DNA of 64,000 bases from Nematopogon swammerdamellus. Its lineage: Eukaryota > Arthropoda > Insecta > Lepidoptera > Adelidae. This document shows positions 1-10,884 of this stretch, piece after piece. A program made the position numbers and the translations under genes. The notes under the pieces are model-generated. The model made no database searches. It saw nothing but the letters and a program-made list of their open reading frames with translations, and had not been told where the DNA came from. The DNA lies in NCBI GenBank assembly GCA_946902875.1, contig OX336338.1, forward strand, positions 13,135,971 to 13,199,970, in the 5' to 3' direction. Numbering within the stretch: position 1 is the stretch's first letter; each line of letters begins with the position of its first letter.

Positions 1-121
1 TGAATATACATGTACTTCGTTTTTGGGTGGCCTTCATAGTTGCAGTGGAATATAATCCTAAAGGAAATATTTTGACACGTTCAAAAGAGTATGAATCCTT
101 TCTCTTCTATTAGGAATATTA

Positions 122-519
122 GGCGGCGGAGGCCGAGTGGTCTGGGCGTCGGCTTGTCTTCTCTTCTCGGTCTGAGGTTCGAATTCGCTCGGCGTGTATG
201 AATGAGTTTTTTCTGACGGAAAAATTTACGCGGACACCTATACCTGCTGCTGCTTCACCGTTCGGAACCGATGTAGCTCCCTTTTCTTACCCATTACTAG
301 GTGGTAGGCTCTGATTGTAGCTGACTGGTTTAGTACCATACTAGATGTAAGATGGCCGCATAGCAGCCTCGGCTGTGTTCTCCTCTAGTCCAATATAGCT
401 AGCAATCCAAGGGGAAGTCTCCGATATGGCACCTACCTTCTCGGAGGTGACATTGGCTGGTCGGAGCATGTGCTTTAGCCCCTCTGACTCAGCCACTCAT
501 ACCAGATTACATAAAAAAA
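122..519 (+). repeat. SINE with tRNA-like head, family T
   Basis: Short retroposon. The head carries a tRNA-like box A region (GGCCGAGTGGTCT near 131) and a box B-like GGTTCGAATTC near 176, the internal RNA polymerase III promoter arrangement of tRNA-derived SINEs. The body runs to an A-rich tail at 513-519. Three further copies share the body: 21608-21781 (5'-truncated), 33979-34348 (minus strand, nearly full length) and 62715-62798 (minus, fragment). No clean target duplication is visible. It is not a tRNA gene because the acceptor stem does not pair and the similarity stops after box B. Confidence 0.8.
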
Positions 520-534
520 TGCATTATACCTAAA

Positions 535-620
535 CTAGCTTAAGCCCGCAGCTCCGCTTTATCGATGCTCCCGGTTTTATAGAATTTAATGGTTTCTGAA
601 CTACGGCTAGGGATTAGACT
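535..620 (-). mobile_element. Helitron-like 3' end, minus strand
   Basis: ACTAGCTTAAGCCCGC reads on the minus strand as GCGGGC...AGCTAG|T, the same 3' end as the large element ending at 12419. Only this end is recognised; the 5' boundary was not found, so the end coordinate is nominal. Confidence 0.4.
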
Positions 621-1300
621 TTCAGACTTTCGTCGTAGTTTGTATAGAACTGATTTCCTATATACACAATTCTCATAAATCTCTAAGAACAATAAAGGTC
701 AATAAGTGTTTTTTTCAATAAGTCCGCCTTCTAGATAAAACATCATAATATAAACTCCCACAAACAAAAACGGTAATCGTCAACCGGACTAATCCGCGAA
801 ATAAATCAAATAAATCGTCTCCACATGGTTACGGAACTCCTCATTATCCGCACAATAACGAGGTTCGCATGTGTGTTGGCTCCCACGCAGCCGTGACCAC
901 GTTTCAGTAAACGATCAGAATACCTACCAGCATATTTCAATAGGACAAGGTTCCTTTTTCTCACAATTTCATTTCTATTCTTCATTCAAGTGTGCCAAAA
1001 AAATTAAAAATTCCAAAAAGCGGTTTACATACGGTTATTTTAAATAAATAAAGAAGGAACTATCACAAGTTAAATACACTTACCTAGTTATTTTTTATCT
1101 TGCAGAGCAAAATATTATACCTCTCCCCTTAAGTTAAGTACTTCAAGGTAACAAAGAGAAACCACCGCACCTGTAAAACCGTTCTAAGCGCATTATTATC
1201 CTCCGTTTCACAGTGCAAAATCTTTACTACCCCCGGAGACTGTTACACAGATGTATGTAGCTCGCTGAGTGTCTAAACATAGCCTTGTCAGCGAAGGCTT
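621..1300. other. AT-rich stretch, no feature seen
   Basis: No frame of interest, no TIR pair and no RNA gene recognised. It may include the body of the minus-strand Helitron-like element beginning at 535. Confidence 0.5.
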
Positions 1301-1307
1301 TACAAGG

Positions 1308-1388
1308 GAAGGGAAGGGCGGGAGGGAGGGGGGGGGGGGTGGATGGCAGAGGTTCGAGAAGTGAAGGGGGTTGGGGGTTGTGGATGGC
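1308..1388 (+). repeat. G-rich low-complexity tract
   Basis: Runs of G, including about a dozen in a row near 1330, give several possible four-run G-quadruplex patterns on the plus strand. The minus-strand frame across it (Pro/Ser-rich) is a composition artefact. Confidence 0.7.
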
Positions 1389-3070
1389 AATCGGAAGGCC
1401 TTAGTGGGCCCGGAAATAAAGAAATTTGATATTTCTCTTCGTGTTATTATATTCTGATATAATTTTTTTTACCTCGCAATCGTGCAATTGCACAAATAAT
1501 AAACTGTATCGCAGGTTGAACTTGGATATTATTTTTCGTAATCTATATTGTTCAACAATGCAGGTCTATCTCTCTGTTTGTAACGGGTAAACGCGAAAAC
1601 AGCTTACATATTTACATACGTCCAGTTTTCACTCATGTGATCGGGCATATCTCGGATGGTTCAAGGCTATTATTAACTTATTATTAGTTAAAGCAGTTTC
1701 TATTTTCTTTTTCTTTTGGACAAAAGTGTATTCTGTAGTTAGTAAAAACACTTTTGATTATTTTCATATAAACATAAATAATAATTATTATATACATCCC
1801 TAATTTACTTTTATACAAGCTTTTTTAATAAAACCGCATGCAAATCGAATAGAGAGGGAGCTATTTTTTAATACGTAACTAGCTTCTAGTAAAACCAAAA
1901 CGTAATCGAGGTCACCAGAAAATCCGTACTTTTCTATTGATTTGGCCGTCGCGAATAATTGTCATGCAACATGCCCGACTAAAACATCTCCTATAAACGT
2001 TCCTTGTTATTTTCTTCCTTTTCTTCCTTTCGGGTTTAAATTTTTTTTATTAAATTTATTTTAATTCTAAAGCAATAAGTTATATTTTTTAAATCGCATT
2101 TTCAAGCTCTTGACAACGATACCACACTCGATAGAGTTCGAAGAAATTTATTGTTTTCCAACTTTGACAATATGGCGGGCACTATGTATATTGCGGTTGC
2201 TATTTTGATTTTTTTATATAAAAACCTAGCCTGTAATACGCGGAATATTGAGAAGAATCCTACAATGCCTCATAATGGTGAAATGGGTGAAGTAGTTTAG
2301 GAAGAAACGAACATACATACTCGTACATACATACGCTGCCAATATAATAACCCCCTTTAGGTTCCGCTGTAGTCGGGTAAAAATATACTATAAAAATGCG
2401 TAATGGATTTTTATTACATACATATAAATAGAGAGAAATCTAAGGACTTATACGTGTTACATACAATGCAATGTATGTACACTGCGATCTACGATACTGC
2501 ATACATGCATGATACATTTAGCCCTAGATGTGTTGAGCTTCGCTGCGATGCTTATGGGCAGGACGTGGTGGCTGAATGTTATACATAACATAACATAATA
2601 TAACTTAACATAAATAAGCTATGTTCAAGTATTGAGGTAGGTACTGGAGCACCCACGCCTCTTGGATCGCAGCCAGAACTTGCAAAGAGCGGCAGCACCA
2701 GCGAAAATATATCTGCTATAAAAAAAAACTAGGCGGCCGTGTCATCGAATTCATAGAGAAAATTTGGTAACTTAATTTCAAATTATGAATGAACAAAGTG
2801 TATGTGTATCAAAGGACAGATAGAATGATACATACAATAAATACCATCTTCCCTTCTTTTAATCGGGTAAAAAATATTGCAGATATTGCCACAAAAGTTT
2901 TACAGAAAAACACATTTACGTATAAAATAAAACAAAAATATAAAATGTAAAATGCGAATTTACGAGTAATTCAATATCACAGTTTTATTATATGTATATT
3001 GATTGACTGACGATGATTTGAATACGTCCAACCAACTCATCCAAATATTATGACCTGTTAGGTCGGCATA
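1389..3070. other. AT-rich DNA with one diffuse repeat (1950-2215)
   Basis: No gene recognised. Positions 1950-2215 resemble 43600-43785 (a GCCCGACTA motif, then CTCTTGACAA and a CACTCG...GT block, then GGTGGC/ATGGCGG), so this is an old copy of the CCCGACT repeat family. The remainder is AT-rich and featureless, including a run of ATAC/ATGT-type simple sequence around 2320-2600. Confidence 0.5.
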
Positions 3071-3400
3071 TCAAACTCTCGTTCCGTTGCGATTATCTAG
3101 TCGAGTAAATTTGTAACCAGAATCCGTCACAGTCACTACTATATTATACTTCTTTGGATTTTTGTGAAAATAACGCCGAGAAAAAATACCTAAGGTCACA
3201 CCTACATACACACATATAGGCATAAAATAAATAAATAAATAACAAAAGTACATTTCATCTAAATAAAATACCGCGCTGGCCCATACGGCGAGATAACATA
3301 CGAACCTTGTAAACCATGCTTGTAAGCCTTGTAAACCATAAACCAATAACCATAACGCGGTAAAAAAAATATTGGCGACAAGCTTTGTAACGTAGAACAT
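3071..3400 (-). CDS. Candidate small membrane protein, 109 codons
   Basis: An ATG-initiated frame in otherwise stop-rich DNA. The product begins MFYVTKLVANIFF. About residues 8-27, 34-50 and 53-75 are hydrophobic and could form two or three membrane segments. The last 35 residues are polar and basic (FSRRYFHKNPKKYN...RLDNRNGTRV), which would suit a cytosolic tail. A TATAAATA box-like string lies just upstream of the ATG on this strand. I do not recognise the family. The frame could be chance, since no splice context, repeat hit or neighbouring gene supports it, and part of it contains a short CCTTGTAAACCAT duplication. Function unknown. Confidence 0.28.
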   Translation of the reverse strand: MFYVTKLVANIFFTALWLLVYGLQGLQAWFTRFVCYLAVWASAVFYLDEMYFCYLFIYFMPICVYVGVTLGIFSRRYFHKNPKKYNIVVTVTDSGYKFTRLDNRNGTRV

Positions 3401-4189
3401 TAAAATATTTATACTGTTATACGCCCTTTAGAACTAAGACAAGCTTGGTCCTATCCCACTTAATTCGACGGCGCATACGGACATACGGAGCACCAGTGCC
3501 GCATCAGAAAATTTACATTGTGTACTGCATTGCGAACACGCGAACAGCTTACATCGCACCGTAATGAGGTTTAACTTTGCAACACAAAGGAGCATGGGGT
3601 TGGGCTCTCAAAATACCAACACAAATTTAGAACCTCGTACAATGCATTCTTTTTAAGGTTCCGCAGCCAACGGCTTTGGGAGGGAGCCTCATAAAATCTG
3701 TCATAGAAGCGTGCCCGTCCGTCCGTCCGTCCGTTCGTCCGTCTGTCTGTCACAGCACAGCCTAAAGACATTAAGTTTATGAAAGAATCAAATATGTTAC
3801 GGGAGTGCGCAAAGGTGGACTTCACTACAAGTGATTTATTCCAGCCAATTTTTGCACCTAGCAATTAAACATGGCGAGTTTTCGCGAGTTTAACAGGCCT
3901 ATAATGTTGGTATCTATCTTCACACCTCCTGCCTGGCGTGAGTTCATTCAAAATTAAACATTTGCGCGCAGATTTCACAGTTCCATTTGTCTTGGCACTG
4001 GTGATTTCGTGAACCCGGGAATATTACTTACATTCAACGGATGACTTTATTCGAAGTATACAAGTTGAGTTGAAGACTGAAGTTCGAGCTGCCAGTTGGA
4101 AAGTATTCGGTGGGAGTATGGCGATAGATACGCTCTTGGAGTCGCTACGATTATAAAAGCCGGCCAAGAGGGTACCGTATCACCACGTA
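3401..4189 (-). repeat. GTTCCGTA-family fragment with (GTCC)n
   Basis: 3655-3775 reads on the minus strand as the usual end of the GTTCCGTA family: GACAGACAGACGGACG microsatellite, then an AAGGTTCCG-type terminus. The (GTCC)n run is at 3716-3742. The flanks, 3401-3654 and 3776-4189, show nothing recognisable. Confidence 0.6.
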
Positions 4190-4292
4190 ATTGGCCGGTT
4201 TTTACCCGACTGCGCGAAGCAAAAAGGAGAGTTATGGTTTTAGAGTGTACGTATGTATTTTTGTATGTATGTATTTTCGTATGCATGAAATG
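4190..4292 (+). repeat. CCCGACT-family repeat end with (GTAT)n
   Basis: TTTTTACCCGACTGCGCGAA is the terminus also seen at 43172 and, inverted, at 43962. It is followed by GTATGTAT-type simple repeats. Both the plus and minus short frames here are repeat-derived. Confidence 0.6.
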
Positions 4293-5082
4293 AAATTAAA
4301 TAGGCTTAAGTATTTATCTTATCTTAATCGAAATTAATGAATCAACGAATCTTACACGATTAGACAATTGAATGAATTAATATGATAAATGGGTGTCTGT
4401 CTCAGCTTATTGCTGCGACAGCGGGCGAGCCTTCTGCCGCGGCATTGATTTTCAGACAGACCCATCTTTTATATTATTAAAAAGAACATACCGTACACAA
4501 TTGTGATAGGGATAAAAAAATAAACAGTATAATATAGGTACTCACACACATACAAAAATAGTTAACACACACTGAATCTGAAACCTTCATAATAAATGTA
4601 TATTGAGAAATATATAATACATAAATAACAATAATAAAAAAAATGTGTTAGTATTACTTATTTATTTATTTATTGATTATCTAAGGCATTTTGTTTTTCC
4701 AGCAACCACTTCTTGCAAGATATCTTAAATGAGCCAATTCCAGTCTTTTCTCGGGTGGTGGAGGTAGATTGTTCCAGTATTTTGTGGAGTTGTATTTGAA
4801 ACATCCTCTGAATCTTGTAGCTATGTATGTGTGTGTGTATGTATGTATGTATGTATGTCTATTTCTTTGGCACGACCTGTAGCCGTGTTCACCTCTTAGA
4901 GGTACGGAACCTAAAAATGAGATGGTGTGTGTCATCTTTCTGTCTGTTTTGTTATTCATAAACGGCCGATAGCCAATGTAAGTATGACACAGAACTTCAC
5001 GAAAGCAAAGCCGCGGGTGAATTCTAGTTACTAATATACATACATTACTTCATTGCGCATGTTTATTAATTCGTCTGCACTA
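4293..5082 (+). mobile_element. AT-rich DNA with (ATGT)n and a Helitron-like 3' end at 5027
   Basis: 4820-4858 is a GTGT/ATGT microsatellite. At 4996-5028 the string GCAAAGCCGCGGGTGAATT followed by CTAG|T matches the 3' end of the Helitron-like elements elsewhere in the window. The 5' end of that element is not identified. Otherwise nothing is seen. Confidence 0.4.
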
Positions 5083-5408
5083 TTTTTTTTATGGAAACTG
5101 ACATCTGGTGGCTACATCACGCACAACATCCGTGATGTCAGCCCATAACACCGGATGAACTTGGTGCCACGTCAGTGCTTCCCTTCGGTCGTGCCGGCTA
5201 CACTGAACTGGACGGAAAACACAAACTATTTACATAGCCGTTTCGACCGACCTTTCATTCAGTGCGGTGGTACCAACCCGGGCGGGTTAAACCCTACCAC
5301 CTAGTCATAATAAGAATGGAGTCATATCCCTTAGTCACCTTTTACGACATACACGGGGAGAGATGCAGTGGGGTTATTCTTTTAAAGTACCGCGCCCATA
5401 CGGTACTT
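5083..5408 (-). repeat. SINE, shared body with alternate head (family B)
   Basis: On the minus strand the order is head, body and A-tail. The head has TACTTTAAAAGAATA and CCCCACTGCATCTC, the body has GGTTTAACCCGCCCGGG and GGTACCACCGCACTGAATG, and the end is GTCAGTTTCCATAAAA. Body and tail are the same as in the tRNA/5S SINE at 30873-31261. The head instead matches the start of the non-LTR-like 3' segments at 31674 and 54317. A second copy lies at 17299-17628. Confidence 0.8.
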
Positions 5409-6475
5409 ATGTAAATAAAAATAATATAAACTGAAAAAGCCGTGCCCACAGCGATCAGACGGTCGCATCATGCCTCTCGCTCAGCTACACTTTAGCCGAA
5501 AGTGGTGAAATCGGCTGCTAGTAGCTTATACTACATCACAACAACGTAATGTCCCGTTCCCTATTTAAATTAGATTGAAAGCCATAAACATTTTACTGTC
5601 GATTTTACCTTTACTACATAATATGTAGTCGACTTAATGTCCTAACCAAAGTAACCTATTATTTTCCCTAAATTTCATATTTGGTGAACTGACGAGGTCA
5701 TTCCTATAGTCTATAGTGACAAATCCGCCAAGCGGCATTGTACTTTATTATTTATTTAGTATAGTTATTGTTAATAGAATAAAAATATACGAAAAGTTGA
5801 ATTTAACCGAAAAGTTAGTTAACTTTTGGCAATTGTTTGGCTAAATATTGTCAACTATTTGCTTAACGCTGCCAGCGTTTTAGGTAAATTTCGAAGTGTT
5901 TGTGCAATATACGATATTTACTAAATATCTACTCTATTAAAATTATATTTTAGACCAAAATTTATTCAGTTGCCTCTCATCCCATTCGGCTCTACATTCA
6001 CCAAAAGACTTCCAGTAAGTATAGCGGAATTATTGAAGTAATAAATATGGATTTTTTTAGTCTCTACGACATTTGGCAATGTTCCAACTGATAGTAGCGG
6101 CTGACATTACCCATGCTGACACATGCTGACCAAACAGGTGCCTTCTCTTTCTTACCCGAATTTTCAAAACAGGTAATTCATTGTATTACGTATATATAAT
6201 GTTCTACGGCGCGGAAGGCGAACTTTTTCCAGAATGAAATTTATTCCAGTCAACCTTGTATGCAATTATTTTGTTGAAATGTTTCCTCTGTACCCACGGT
6301 CTGTACTTACTGATCTTTAAGATCAGTAAGAAATCTTTAAGATTAAGTTTTTCGTAGTCGGATTTTATAATTTTTTTTTGTTTTTGATTTGTTAAGTATA
6401 TTCTATTTCAGTTCTAAACCATTATCAACAAACGTATGTACCTACCCAATTAACATTTTATTTTTACAGTTTATA
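5409..6475. other. AT-rich stretch with one small palindrome
   Basis: No gene seen. 6306-6330 is a perfect palindrome (CTTACTGATC, five bases, GATCAGTAAG). A polypyrimidine tract ending in TTTTTACAG (6461-6469) precedes the frame at 6476. Confidence 0.5.
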
Positions 6476-6677
6476 ATGGAGCCTGGCCCCAGTGATTTTG
6501 AATTTCATATGAAATTTTCCGTTGAAGTTAATGCCATTATGAAAAAAAAATCAACCTGAATCTTGTGAACCGTAGTCGAATTTTAAGGTTTGATGTGGCG
6601 TGGACAAAGAGATTGAATGTCGTCGCTGTGCTCCTCTATCTACGGATGTGGATGACTTCCAGCGTCTAATGAAATAA
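6476..6677 (+). pseudogene. Possible coding remnant with splice-like acceptor
   Basis: ATG at 6476 follows a polypyrimidine tract and CAG by a few bases. The first frame gives 27 residues starting MEPGPSDFEF and stops at 6557. Shifting frame at the A9 run (about 6542) keeps a protein-like composition (ESCEP... then CGVDKEIECRRCAP and STDVDDFQRLMK) to a stop at 6675, with two internal stops. This pattern, codon-like stretches joined by a frameshift in a homopolymer, suggests a decayed exon or transposon gene. No family recognised; chance is a real alternative. Confidence 0.25.
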
Positions 6678-6983
6678 TGTGTTGGTCTTGCGATGAGTGT
6701 GTATGCTCCGTAGTCACCAAAAGGCATGCCAATAAATAATGTATTTCGTTTTCTAATAATTATTATTAGACAACGACACGTTTGTCCACCCCCTGTGTTG
6801 ATTCATGGTCAACAGAATAAGGAAGAACATTTTCGGCTTTGCATTTATCTAATCAAAGAGAGTAATATAAAGAATAAATAGAGTAAGGAAGATGAGTAAG
6901 AACAAGCGGCCGCAAACGTCGTTCTATGGCTATGGCTCATTTCCGACGGACCATTGGGCCCAGCCACTCGTACTTTATAAAAA
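6678..6983. other. No feature seen
   Basis: AT-rich spacer without a frame, repeat match or palindrome that I can support. Confidence 0.4.
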
Positions 6984-7869
6984 AAAGCCGCCAAGTGCGA
7001 GTTGGACTCGCGCACCGGGGGTTCCTTACCATCACACAATATATTTGTATTATGTATGTACAAAAATAATTGTGTTTTGGAAAATCACGAAACGCCTAAA
7101 TAAAAAAACTGGCCAAGTGCGAGTCGAACTTGCGCACCGAGGGGTCCGTATCGCCGTGTCGTGGTCAGAGCCGCTCAAGCTATCTATGGATTATTTAAAA
7201 TGCTTCATACTGTTTTCGTTAGATGGCGCGCATACACTTTTTAGTTTCTTGTATGGGGACGCCCGTGAAATTTTTACTTTTTCTTATTTTTATTATTTGT
7301 TGTTATATCGGCCATAATAACACATATTCTATGAAAAATTCTACGTGCTAAGGTTCAAGAGATACAGCCCTCGGATAGATAGGCAGACATAGACGGCGTA
7401 GGCTTAGTAATAGGGTCTTAATTAGGGTCCCGTACGACGGATAAAGAACCCTAAAAACTACACCAATTGATTGCCAGATATTCGTGCAGCTGAAATATAC
7501 AAAATATATTTATTATATGACATTACTAAAAAACTATTTTCGGATTTTTCCTTTACTTGTGCTGTAAGACCTTGCTTCTTGCCAAATTTCATTACTCTAG
7601 GTCAACGGGAAGTACCCTATAGGTTTTGATTTGATTTGAGTTAGTTTGCGAGTATTCAAATTTGACATAAATGGCCGTATATTTTGATTGTGTTGATTTA
7701 GAAGGTTGCATTTTCTATACCTCGAAGGGATCGCAGACCTTAGTATTTCATATTAATTTCAATCTTGACCCGTTCCTGAGAAAAGGGGTCTTGACAGACA
7801 GACAGACGGACAACAAAGTGATCCTATAAGGGTGCCGGTTTTTCCTCCTTTGAGGTACGAACCGTAAAA
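6984..7869 (+). repeat. GTTCCGTA-family repeat, outer copy (split)
   Basis: Begins GCCAAGTGCGAG...ACTCGCGCACCG, the recurring 5' end of this family. It runs to AAATCACGAAACGCCTAAAT near 7112, is interrupted by a second copy, and resumes at 7457 with CTACACCAATTGATT. The join is supported by 35398-35450, where the two halves are contiguous. It ends with GACAGACAGACGGACAACAA and a degraded GTTCCGTA terminus at about 7869. No coding capacity; transposon class undetermined. Confidence 0.7.
7113..7456 (+). repeat. GTTCCGTA-family repeat nested in a relative
   Basis: A full-length short copy: starts GGCCAAGTGCGAGTCGAACT, contains GGTTCAAGAGATACAGCCCT, and ends GGTCCCGTACG...AACCCTAAAAA. The internal part is close to 15600-15776. 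It splits the copy at 6984-7869. Confidence 0.7.
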
Positions 7870-7921
7870 ATAAAAAGTAGGTGAGTTTAAGTACGCTATA
7901 AGTATAATTGAGTAATAATAT

Positions 7922-8010
7922 CCGCAAGCTACAGCTCTTTACCGCAGATACGAGAGGCTAGATATGTCAAGTAAAATTTAAACGTTTAAAATTATTTTTT
8001 AAAACTTTAG
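7922..8010 (+). repeat. Unclassified repeat, paired with 9106-9200
   Basis: CTCTTTACCGCAGATACGAG and the following GTCAAGT..A/T-rich block are shared with 9106-9200 in the same orientation. Class not recognised. Confidence 0.5.
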
Positions 8011-9105
8011 TAGGCCATTATACAATGAATGTCCATTCAACTGTCCATCGACCACCCAGACCATCGAACAGAACAGATCACAAGAAGATATGAGGGATTC
8101 TCTAGTTCACAATATTTACACATATGTTTAGATACCTGACGACATTTACCTATACGAAAATAGTTGGAGAACTCTCGAGCTGTGTTGGCTACGTTTCAAG
8201 AAATCGTTCAGATAGACTTAAGTACTTATCTCTCTTATTTCTTTGCGTAGTATAAATCCTTGATAAAAATTTATAATAGCTTAAATACCTGTTTCATCTT
8301 AACTTTAATAATGTTTATGTTACGGAAATCTTGGAGTTTTAAAGCCAGGAGTGGGCAAAATATAGCTAGCGGCCAGGGTAAACATATTATTCAATTTACA
8401 GATTTTTTCTAAAAGTTAGGTAGAGGCACTTTTATTATTTTTAAACCTAACCTAATCTGATTTAACTCCTATTATTGGGCTTTAACCAAGTGGCCGCGAT
8501 AAAGCGCGTTTTAACCAGATAAATAAAACTTTAACCGCTATATACTAGTTTTAGGCATCCTCTATTAAACCGCCTTCTCAGTGTGGAGTATGCAGTGTAA
8601 ACTTAGTAGAACCGCCTCCTTTTGAAGTCGGTTGAAAATGCGTGATGAACTGAATAACAGATTTTAATAAATAAAAAGAAATTTTAAAAACTGCCAGCGC
8701 ACGAATGCATTTATTTACTCGTAGCATATACTTCATATGCATAATTCGTAACATTCAGCAGCATTTGCCTGTTATGGTAAATTGAAATTTGAAAATTTTT
8801 ACTTTTATTTTTTATTTTATTACCTAGGTATATGTAAAAACCAAAGAGTTTGTATTACGTCGCAGCGACGTAATCTATAAAATAGAAATATAAAATAGAA
8901 AATAAACTAACATCAAGAAAAAAAATCCTACACTATCTAAAAATACTAACCTTAAAAAAACTGAATAAAATTAACGTACAAATAAGTTAAACTTATTATA
9001 AACCCTAAAATTATACCTAATTATAAATTGCCTCTTGGGACCTCATCTCTGGCATGGTTCCCGGGACGACGACGGCGCGGCGCGGCGGCCACCTTGTGCC
9101 TCTGT
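8011..9105. other. AT-rich stretch, no feature seen
   Basis: No supported gene. 8410-8660 has AACCTAACCT-type and AAGTCGG strings typical of old repeats, too decayed to assign. Confidence 0.45.
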
Positions 9106-9200
9106 ATCGGCAAGCTACTCTTTACCGCAGATACGAGAGGAAAAGTCAAGTTACATTTTAAGATTTAAAAATTTGTTTTTTATATCTTCAGTCGGCACGG
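9106..9200 (+). repeat. Second copy of the 7922-8010 repeat
   Basis: Shares the ACCGCAGATACGAGAGG core with the 7922 copy. A short GC-rich block (GGCGCGGCGCGGCGG, around 9070) precedes it. Confidence 0.5.
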
Positions 9201-9984
9201 CAGCCCATGGTTTGTCCTGACTTTAGTCGTTATATATATACCTAAATAATTCTATTCAGTATGTATAATTTATGAATGCGAGCGTATAACTAACATAACA
9301 GTCCTGGAAAACCTCTCTGCTGTAATTTGAGCCCTAAGTGGCAGTAATGTATATTACCCGCAAATCATAGGTATATTGTTTGCGGATCCATCGATTCCTT
9401 TGATAGATTATTCAAGTACCCACGTCTATACCACGTCGTTATATTATATCATTCTTATACTGCTACGGCGAAGCCGAAAGGAAGGGAAGGTTATGTTTCG
9501 GCAGTGTACATATTATGGGTGTGTATATATGAGGAGCGTGCAATAATTTATCTACCTAGGCAAGAAAAAGACAGTATACAGTAAAAATAATTAATTTTAT
9601 TGTTTATTTACTTAGCGGTCCCCCAACTCCTTTAAGAAAGTAACAAACGGAAATTATTTTTGACTTTTTAAGGATCAGGTGTTTTTCAAATTTGTAACTA
9701 AACTTAAAAAAAACCGCATCCAAATCGGTTCATCCGTTAGATGTAATTTTATTGTTATAATCATAATTACTTTATTACTTGATACATACATACTTGATTA
9801 CATAGCTAAGAATCATCCCCGTTAAACCGGCTTTCTAATAATAAAAAAAACCCTATCCAAATCGGTCCATCCGTTTAGGAGCTACGATGCCACAGACAAA
9901 CATACAAACAGACAGACGGAGGCCAAGGGTTAAACAATGATTGTGGCATAACAATAGATACCTACCTACTTATAGCAAAACAGT
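9201..9984. other. AT-rich with old repeat fragments
   Basis: 9700-9940 has two stretches of the type AAACCGCATCCAAATCGGT and CCATCCGTTTAGGAGC followed by ACAGACAGACGG, which are decayed interspersed-repeat phrases. No gene seen. Confidence 0.5.
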
Positions 9985-10097
9985 CTATATGGTAGCAGCG
10001 GAAAGGAGTGGTTCCGAATCGCTGAAGGCCAGGGGACTGGAGGAATTTTGGAGAGGCGTATGTCCAGCAGTGAATTCGTATACACTGACTGACTGAA
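9985..10097 (+). mobile_element. Non-LTR retrotransposon 3' end (RTE-like)
   Basis: GGAGAGGCGTATGTCCAGCA followed by (TGAC)n is a 3' terminus repeated at 60863-60940. The phrase and the short tandem tail fit 5'-truncated RTE-type LINE insertions. No reverse transcriptase frame is present. Confidence 0.65.
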
Positions 10098-10362
10098 TAA
10101 CATGATAGCTGGGACAGGTTGTAGGTTATATGTTCGGTGAGCGTAATTCTTCAGAATGTAATATTTTTTTTTTAGTTTTACATGAATTTATTTCTCTGAA
10201 GGTCAAACCATAAACGATTCGATTTCTTATCAAAAAGCTTGTCGCCTAATGTTCACAAATAGGTGCCAATTAATTTCATTGGACAGCGATATATTGATGA
10301 GCAAGTACTTGCCGAAGTACCTATGTATTTTCTTGACAATTCGCGCGACCAGCTTTTATGTA
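10098..10362. other. No feature seen
   Basis: AT-rich spacer up to the Helitron-like insertion point (A at 10362). Confidence 0.4.
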
Positions 10363-10884
10363 TCTATACATATAATAAAATCGTAAAGGTAAGAAAGTCT
10401 GTACATTGAATGTATTCGGAAAAAAACTAACCAGGGTGGCTTAAAAAGAGATACTGAACATGTTAGAACAGTTTTTAAAATTTTTGTTTGTTTGTTTGTC
10501 TGTACGCGCATCACGCAAAAACCACTGAACTGTATTTGACGAAACTTTGTATAGTGGCAGTTTATATGCCGGAATGACATAATAAATAAAAAAATATAAT
10601 AAAAATTAAAATTATTAAAAATATCATTGTGCATTTGAAATCACGTAGTCCAAAGTAAAGGTTTCTTGATTATTTGATTCATCTCGTGTGGATTCATCGA
10701 ATGCAAAACAATTTTAAATGTCATGTTGACAACGGAGAACTGTCATCTCGACGTGAGCTGGCCGGTAACGAATTATTTTATAAATAAAAAAAAATTTTTG
10801 AAGTTATGTCGCTGTCATTGGTGCAATTTTTATTTCTGTTCCCCGCGGCTTCGCTCGCGTGAAATTCGTATTTTAAAAAAAAGT

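Noticed and set aside
122..190. tRNA gene
   Set aside because: Box A and B are present but no acceptor stem pairs, and the body continues as a SINE.
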